Shown here piece after piece: positions 37,901-46,900 of a DNA stretch of 64,000 nt. Each line of letters opens with the position of its first letter. The first letter of the stretch is position 1. Source of the stretch: Dryobates pubescens (lineage: Eukaryota; Chordata; Aves; Piciformes; Picidae); NCBI RefSeq assembly GCF_014839835.1, contig NC_071632.1:18928487-18992486 (forward strand), written 5' to 3'. A program made the position numbers and the translations under genes. The notes under the pieces were generated by a model that was not told the origin of the DNA, made no database searches, and worked only from the letters and a program-made list of their open reading frames with translations.

Positions 37901-40900
37901 CAACAGCCCTGAGGAGAGAGGGAACAGAATGTCAGGTGTTCATCACCACTTGTCCATCACACAGTCCCTCTGTCTGCCACTAGACACCCTGGAACAGTAG
38001 GATCTCTTTCTTCTCCTCCTCTTTCCAAAGAAAACAAATCCCAAGAGCTGCTGCTCTCCACCTTCAATTTTTTCCCTCCTTTTAGCATGTTAAAAAATAA
38101 TCATCAACTCATTCCTCACTTTGAAAGCACAAACAGAGAAGAGGAGGTTTGTTTGCCTTTTCTAGAAAGCCCCCTTAGGATCACCCTCCCTAGCTGCTGC
38201 CTCTAATGAAGATCATCTTCTCTGAGATGCTCCTTTGCATTCATTAGCTGTCAGAGCTCAATTAGGGTTGAATAAAACAGACAGAAGGAGCTTTAAAGAG
38301 CCCTGATGGGGTTCGGGCTCTCAGCGTTCACTCTCGGTTTATCATCACTGCTCCATTTACTTATTAACAGTAAATGGAAATTGAGGGCAGCTGAGGCAAA
38401 AGGCTCTTTAGAAAGATGAGAGGTTACCAGACATCAGTGGCTCTTGACACTGGGGAGAGAGAAACAATTTCTGGGGCAACAAACTCTGGAGATCCATATT
38501 TGCTGTACTGAGGCTCCAAGGGGGTGATCTTCTGAGCAAATCCAAAGTCACAGAGCTTAAGATCTTCCCTTTCAGGATAAACCATGAGGATGTTCAGTGG
38601 CTAGCAAAGGAAACAAAATTAAAAGGAGGATTGGTTTCTTTTTCTTGAAATCAGGCAAGATTTTTAGTTGCAAGGATAATTTGAAGAGAGGCTGTGATAA
38701 GCTAGGCCTGCCATTGTATGTTACCTTAATATCCAGATGAAGGATGTTGTTCTCATGAAGATATTTGATGCCTTCCAAAATTTGCCTGATATACAATTTG
38801 ACCTGAAAAAATGGAATTGATGACAAGTATTGAACATTAGTAGTAAGGAAGGAAGTCCCTGATTCCACCAGTATTTTTAATCTGTGAGAGAGGGAGAGGC
38901 TGAACTAGAAATAGGGCTAGAGTGAACTTCCTGAACTACTTAACTTCAAGGGCAGGTTGGGTGAGAGGCCTCGAGCACAAGCCCTACAAGGAGAGGCTGA
39001 GGGAGCTGGGGTTGCTTAGCCTGGAGAAGAGGAGGCTCAGGGGAGACCTTCTTGCTCTCTACAGCTACCTGAAGGGAGGTTGTAGCCAGGTGGGGGTTGG
39101 TCTCTTCTCCCAGGCACCCAGCACCAGAACAAGAGGACACAGTCTCAAGCTGCACCAGGGGAAGTTTAGGCTGGAGGTGAAGAGAAAGTTCTTCCCAGAG
39201 AGAGTTGTTAGCCATTGGAATGTGCTGCCCAGGGAGGTGGTGGAGTCACCGTCCCTGGAGGTGTTCCAGAGGGGATTGGACGTGGCACTTGGTGCCATGG
39301 TTTATTCATGGGATCTGTGGTGACAGGTTGGACTTGATGATCTTTGAGGTCTCTTCCAACCTTGGTGATTCTGTGATTCTGTGACAAGGCCTTGAGCAAC
39401 CTGACCTAGTGGAAGGTGTCCTTGCCCATGCTGGGTTGGTTGGAACTAGATGATCTTTAAGGTCCCTTCCAAACCAAACCATTCTATGATTCTTTGATGT
39501 TCATCCCTGAGCACCCCAAAGAACAATCCATTTTAGCAATAGCTATGGGACATCTGCCTGCTAGCTGGGAGATGTGAAACGTTTTGAGCTTGGAGGAGCA
39601 CTAAGGATCTCAAAAAACAACCTCAGAAACTGTAGGGTTCAGCCCTTGGTTTGGAGACTGCAAAGGAGTGGCTGGGAGTACACTTGTGAAGAGGGCATAA
39701 AGTTTCATTAAACAAGTGAAGATACAGGAGCTGCAGGTGACAGACAGCAAGGAAGGGATGATAGCAGAGCAAAGAGCATCTGTATGGGGCTGAATGCAAT
39801 GCTGGTGGTCAAAACCCTCTCAGAAAAAGAGCCAGCTAAGCAGTGAAAGCTGCTGGGAACACATTGTAAGGGCTGATTCTGTTTTGACAGATTACCAACT
39901 GATCACAGACAGTCCTCAAAGCAAAATGCAGCTGGAAGGTGCTCTGGTGGCAGCCACCAGCTCTGGGTTTTCAGCTGAGGCAGGCAGATTACCTCTGCTT
40001 CAGTGACGACGCTCTTCTTGAACAGGCGGTCAAGGAGCTCTTCGTTGGAGCATCTGCCAGGAGCATTAAGGGCAAACAGAACTACAGCTACAAGCTGGTT
40101 TTTCACTTTGTCACCACCTCTGTCCAGGTAGCAGCAGGATTTGGGAGGTGATCTCAGACAACGTGATCTGCAAGTAATTCAGTGCAGTCTCTGCTGCACC
40201 AATGTCTTTCTTGCTGGATTAGGCTTCTCTGAACCTGTGCTCCTGTCCTGCCCTAGGAGGAGAGGCTGAGAGCCCTGGGGCTTTTTAGTCTGCAGAAGAG
40301 AAGACTGAGAGGGGATTGAAGAAATATTTATAACTATCTGAGGGCTGGGGGTCAGGAGGGAGGGGACAGGCTCTGCTCAGCTGCACCCTGTGGTAGAACA
40401 AGGGGCAATGGATATAAACTCCAGCACAGGAGGTTCCACCTCAACATGAGGAGGAACTTCTTCCCTGTGAGGGTAACAGAGCCCTGGAGCAGGCTGCCCA
40501 GAGAGGTTGTGCAATCTCCTTCTCTGGAGACTTTCAAGACCCATCTGGATGCATTCCTCTGTGACCTGAGATAGATTCTACAGTCCTTCTCTGGTGGGGG
40601 GGGGGTTGGACTCAATGATCTCTGGAGGTCCCTTCCAACCCCTGATATCCTGTGATCCTGTCATGCTCCCTACAAGCAAGAGCATGGTATCACTCCTGGT
40701 GTGGAGTCACCATCCCTGGAGGTATTCAAAAAAGGCTTGGACGTGGCACTGAAGCCATGGGTTAGTTCTGAGATGTTAGGCTAGGTTTGACTTGATGATC
40801 TCTGAGGTCTTTTCCAACCTTGTTGATTCTATGAAAGGATACAGCTCCAGGATCAAAATCAGCGTTTTCCTCGTTTCAAAGTGATCCAGGAGCCTGGTGA

Positions 40901-43900
40901 TCCTGTCGTGGGACAGCGAGGCCAGGATGTCCCTCTCCTGGTGAGCTCGAGCCTTTGTTTTGCTTCGCAGAGGAATGAACTTGGCGGCACAAGAGACCCT
41001 GTTCCCCTTGTGCACAACTCGTTTCACAAAGCTGAAGCAGCCCCTGCGTCAAAATCAAAGGAGAAGCCCTGCTCAGAGCTTGGTTCGAAGCCCTCTGCGC
41101 AGCAGGTGTAGACCTTTCCGTGTCCCAGGCTTTGACAGCTCCCTGCTGCTCCTCAAGGCTTAAGCTCTCCAACAACAGGCAGCTCATTTTCCTGTCTGCG
41201 GGGTGCTGTTGCCCTCTCCTGGCTGTCTCTAAAATTAAGGAGCGAATTAGCTTCATTTGCCGAGTTGGAGCTCATTCGGGGGCTACAGCCTTGAGCAGAC
41301 AAAGGCTGATGCTCTTGGATCCCTGGGATGGACACGCTGCTTGTGATGCCCGTTGCCAAGATGTCAAACGTGGGCACCTGTCCTGCCGGCCTCTGGCTGG
41401 GATTTTTTCTGGTTGGAGCTACCTGGACCTATGTGCTGCATGGGCTCTCCCCATCCTCTGTCAGAAACCTCAGGGAAAGGTTTCCAGCACACCTCAATAG
41501 GATGATCTCCCACTTCTACCAGCACTTCGATCTTTTCAGGCCTTTCCATAGCCAGCCCCACCTCTGCTCCTGGTTACACATGCTCAGCAGCTCAGATGGG
41601 GAAGGAGATATTCTCCAGAAGTTACTTCTGGAGAAAAGGAGGCAGAGGGGAGACCTTCTTGTTGGGTTTGAAGAGAAAGAATTAATGGCTCTTGAGCTTG
41701 AAGCTCTTCTCCACACCTTCTCACTCTCTACAGCTCCCAAGGTGGTTGTAGTGAGGTGGGGTCAAGTCTCAAGTGATAGGACAAGAGGAAATGGTCTCAA
41801 GTTGCACCAGGGGAGGTTTAGACTGAATATTAAAACAAACTTCTTCACTGGAACTGTTCTCAAACCCTGGAACAAGCTCCCCAGGGAGGTGGTCAAATGC
41901 CTGTCCCTGCAGGGATTTAAGAGCTGCAGAGATGTGGTGCTGAGGGATGTGGTTTAGCACCAGGCTTTGTAGAGTTAGTTACTGGTTGGACTTGATGATC
42001 TCCAAGATGATTCTATGGTTCTGTGAAGTTAGGGAATTCATTTACCTTCCAATCTCCTGCTTAACCTCATAAAGGGAATGAAGCTTTCTCCTGGTGGCCA
42101 CTTTCTTTGCCTCTTGGTCTTTCTTAGCTTTGGGAATGAAGGAGAATATCAGTGTTAACATTCAGACAATAGTGCCTCACTGGGAACATGCAAAGTCATT
42201 ACAGGACAATATAAGGCCTGAAGAATTACAGGGGGGCTCTAAACTTCTGCACAGAATGCAGTGGAGCTGTTTGATGAGAGAAGCTTCGGGGATGCAGCTT
42301 TAGTCTGGAGAAGAGGAGGCTGGGGGGAGACTTCATTGCTTTCTACCACTACCTGAAAGGAGGTTGGAGTGAGCTGGGGGTCAGTTTACTCTCCCTTGTG
42401 TCAGGTGATGGAATGAGAGGAAATGGCCTCACATTTCCATGCCAGTTCATCACGTGTATGAAGAAAGGGGAAACAAAACTCTCATTTGCCTATGTATGAC
42501 TGCAGGCCATTAGGTCACTTGCTCTTACACTGGATGCTGCCATGCTGGAAACACACAAAAGCTACACAGGAATGCAGAACAGATACCTTATGGGTACCAG
42601 AAGGTGAGCACAAGAGAGTACACATTGCAATGGCTGTGGAAGCAATTCCAGCAGCTGACAGCACAACATTACCTTCACGCACAACCAGCTCTGCCTTGCA
42701 CAAAACCTCCCCTCCTGCATTTTTGGCAACACAGGTATAAACTCCACCATCTTCTGAGACAGCATTGTCCACAACTAAGAAATATGTTGTTCCTTCCTTC
42801 CCTTGATGGACCCTGTTGCTGTCTGTCAGCAATGAAGTGCCCTGAAAGAATGAAAGGACATTTTTGGCACTGGGAAATAAACCCCAACGTGAAAACAGAG
42901 GCTGCTTCTCCTCACAAAATGAGGCACAGGACCACAGCTATCTTAAAGCAAACAGACCTCACTGAAAAATGCTGGCTGAAGAAGGCCTCCATGTCTCCCT
43001 GTTTCCACATTACCCAACAATCTTTTGTTCCATAACCTATTCACAGGAGGACTGGGAGGGGCACCAGGGCTGTGGGGTTTATTCTTTGGCTCTCCCAGCA
43101 CGCCATGCCTGAGCAGTGAGCCCAGGGCTCCTGCCTGGTCTCCAGCTTGGTTAGGCACTTGTGCTGCTTAATATATTCACAAATGCTCCAAATAAAGGGA
43201 CAGGAGGAGTGTGTGCATTGTGAAGGTTTGCCACAGTGACACTGGAGCCAACACAAAGTGAGATGCATGGGAGGTGGTTGCAACAAAATCTATAGATGGG
43301 ACCCAGAACCAGTGTAGATGAAAGAGCAGAAGGAATTCCCCACAGAAGTCCTTGCTATGGGGCTCTCTCTCATCCAGGGGAAAATCTGTGCTTACCTTAA
43401 ACCACAAAACAGTTGGCTGAGGGGTTCCTTCAATGACTGCCTGAAACTTGGCACGCTCCCCACAATTCACCTGCACGTCCTCTATCGTCACTTGCATGTA
43501 GGGAGGACCTGGTGAGACACAAGAGTTTGCTGTGTGCACAGGGCCAGGACTTTATGAGGTGGAGTGACTCAAAGGGGATTTTTAGGACTGGCCATTTAGG
43601 ATGATCATTGGCTTAATGTCAAGTCAGGAGATACCACAGCAGTGTGGTTGGGTTTCCTTATACAAGCATTACTTTTAAGCTTCTTATCTTCATGCTTCTC
43701 TCTTACACTTTCTGTTTAATTAACAGTTGCTACTCAAGGAATGGAAGTACTCAAAAGAACACCGACAGAGAAGACAAAGACAACCATGGGAAGACAGGGG
43801 AAATGGAAACAAGGTTCTCCCTTACTTGCTGGGGTCTTCTCTTCAGTCTTATACACACGAGTTCTTTCTGTAGTCTCAATATAAACTTCACTGTGTACAT

Positions 43901-46900
43901 CCCAGACCACATCTCCTTCTCTTCTGTACCAATCTCCTGCCCCCGGGGCTGGTGATGTGCTTTAATGAAGCCCAAGAGAAAAGGTCATTACATAATTAAA
44001 TACAACTACAGGGACAGGGGATTGCACCCTGCCATTGTTCTGTACTTGTAGAATTGCTTTGGTTGGAAAAGACCTCTAAGATCACTGAGTCCAACCTAGG
44101 ACCCCCATGGCCATTAAACCATGTCCCAGAGTGCCATATCCACGCATTTCTTGAACACCTCCAGAGATGGTGACCCCACCACCTCCCTGGGCAACCTCTT
44201 CCAATCCCTGACCACTATTTCAGGCAAGAATTTTTTCCCTCATAATCTTCCCTGGCACAATTTCAGAGCCACCTCCTCTCATTCTAACACCTGATACTAA
44301 GGAGAAGAGACCAACCCCCACCTCACCCCATCCTCCTTTCAGGTAGTTGTAGAGAGCAATGAGGTCTCCTCTCAGCCTCCTCTTCTCCAGAGCAAAGAAC
44401 CCCACTCCCCTCAGCTGCTTCTCATAAGACTTCTTCTCCAAACCCTTCACCAGCTTTGTTGTCTTTCTCTAGAGACACTCTAGCAACTCAATGTCTTTCT
44501 TACAATTAAAACAAGAATAATTTGGGGTTTTCTGGGGGGGATTCCCTCCAAGCTTTTCTATCTTTCTTGCACGATGCCTGTGTGAACAGGATTCTAAAAC
44601 TAACAACAAACCTACAAGAATCACTTCAAGCCCCCACCTGCTTCCCCCACACCATGAAATTGCTCTCTTGCATCAGAGTCCTTTGGAAGTGGAAGTGTTC
44701 GGCGCCAGGTTGGATGGGGCTTGGAGCAACCTGCTCTAGCAGAAGGTGTCCCTGCCCAGGGGCCCCTGCAGCAGGGGTGGAACTAAATGATTGTTTAAGG
44801 TCTCTTCCAACACAAAGCATTCTGTGACTCTGTGAGATCTGTCTGTTGAGCTGGGGTTTACCTGGTTATAGGAACAGTGCGCTCCTGAGTGCTGTCATCT
44901 CCAGCTGCTCTTTCTTCACGGGAAAGCCTAGGGCTGGCTGTTGGCACCCTTGGTTCTTCATCTGGAATCTGCCTTTGTGCTTTCTCTGGCAGCAGAAATA
45001 GGGCAAGTTAGACACATCACCTGTGACAGCACATCTGAAACCCAAAGCAAACCTTTGGGGCCATCTGTAGTCTGCTTTGTGTCAGAACAAAGTCCACCTG
45101 GCCTGAGCTGAGTGCAGTCACTGAAGCTAAGAGGAGAGTTTGGCCCATATCACACATATGAGACAGTCATATGAAGCAAAGGGCTTGGATAGCATCACAG
45201 AGACTGAATGATGTCACACTGCTGGCTGGGCAAAACTAATTTTGCTGTAGGGAAGCACACAGAGACAAAAACAGGAGAGGTGGTCAGTAGGGACAGGAAG
45301 AAATAGGATGACTGGAAGGACAGTGTGAGTTCAATACATCCCTTACAGGAGATGTTTGAGTTCCAGCTCCGGGCTATGATGAAATCATAGAATCATTTAG
45401 GTTGGAAGAGACCTCTCAGATCATTGAGCCCAACCATTAGCTCATCACTGCCAAGTCTACCCCTAAACCATGTCCCTCAACCATGTCCCTCAGCACCTCC
45501 ACAGATGTCCAGTGTTAGCTTCATGCACATGAGTGCTTTGATTAAACTTTGTGTTACAGGAGTAGTTCGTGGCTCATTGGTGCAATCACAGACAGCATCA
45601 GAGACATGAGTGAGCTTACTGCAAACTGGTGGTCAAGGCAGGCCCTGGCTGGGGCTACAGTTCATATGCAGGTAGTGTTGAGGTATGCTAATATGGAGGA
45701 CCTGCTGATGTTCTAACATCAGCGACGGTGCATCTCTGTTGGGCTCTTTGGAAATGTCCCTGCACAAATCCCAGCTACACCGGAACAAGATTTGACATCT
45801 GGGGCTTACAGGAACAAGGAAACAAAGGTGGTGCAGCTTGATGACACTTTGGGCATTGTTCAGCTTTTATTATGAATTATGCACTCAGATACATCCTCCA
45901 AAACTGGCTTGCTCTGCCATTCCCCAAGTGCCTGATTGTCTTTTGGTACTGACCACCATCTGAGGAGAAAAGGTTCAATCTTCTCCCCACTGGGAAGAGC
46001 CTTTTTGAGGAGCACTCAAGGGATGCTTGGTGTTGGCTGGTTTTCTAGAAATGACAGAAATTAGCTCTCTTGGGGTGGGAAGCATGGTTAGTCAAGGCAT
46101 TCCTGGCAGGGGCAGAGATCCCAGGCAGGTGGGATTCTGCTTTGCCACTGCCAGCGCTATTGAAAGACTTGCCTTGTTTTCGTTCAGAGCATGTGAAGCT
46201 GTCAAGCCTCCACCTGATAAAAACCATTTCTCATGTTACTAACACATTTAGTTTTCTCAGGTGAAAGGACAGCAAACCCATCTCATTCACTGCTCTGTTG
46301 TCTCTGTAGCTGAGACTAAGGCAATGCTCTGCTGGTTCACTTATTTGCATAAGAATTTTGAGTCATCCTGCTTCATCAGAGGATCACTCTAAGAGTATTT
46401 TCTATTAGAAATGGGGGGAAAGGGTTTAAAATCCTGTCATGTTTAAATTTTGGGTCTGATTCCATGAAACTCAACACAAGGAGGGATTTCTTTACTGTAA
46501 GGGTCACAGAGCACTGGAGCAGGCTGCCCAGAGGGGTTGTGGAGTCTCCTTCTCTGGAGACTTTCAAGACCCATCTGGATGTGTTCCTGTGTGACCTGAG
46601 CTAGATTGTATGGTCCTCCTCTGGCAGGGGGGTTGGACTTGATGATCTCTTTTGGCCCCTTCCAACCCCTGGCATCCTGTGAAATGTTTCTGTCCTTCTT
46701 AAAGTTAAGACAGGAATATCTTTTTTTCCTTTAAACAGCACCTGGAGGTTAAGGGCTGAGGGCTATTTGACATTATCCTTTTAAAGTTAGTACTGCTGGA
46801 GGACAGTTAGTCTGACCTGACACAGAGGCAGCTTACACAAGTTGTTATGGCAGAAGCAGAAGGAAGAGTGGAAGGGTTGCCTCTTATTCACAGTAAAAAC

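Noticed and set aside
38922-39323. 133-codon open frame on the plus strand
   Set aside because: It lies wholly in a CR1 3' region; similar frames recur at other CR1 copies.
41328-41957. 209-codon open frame on the plus strand
   Set aside because: Its second half is CR1 sequence and the first half is antisense intron; no recognisable homology or start context.
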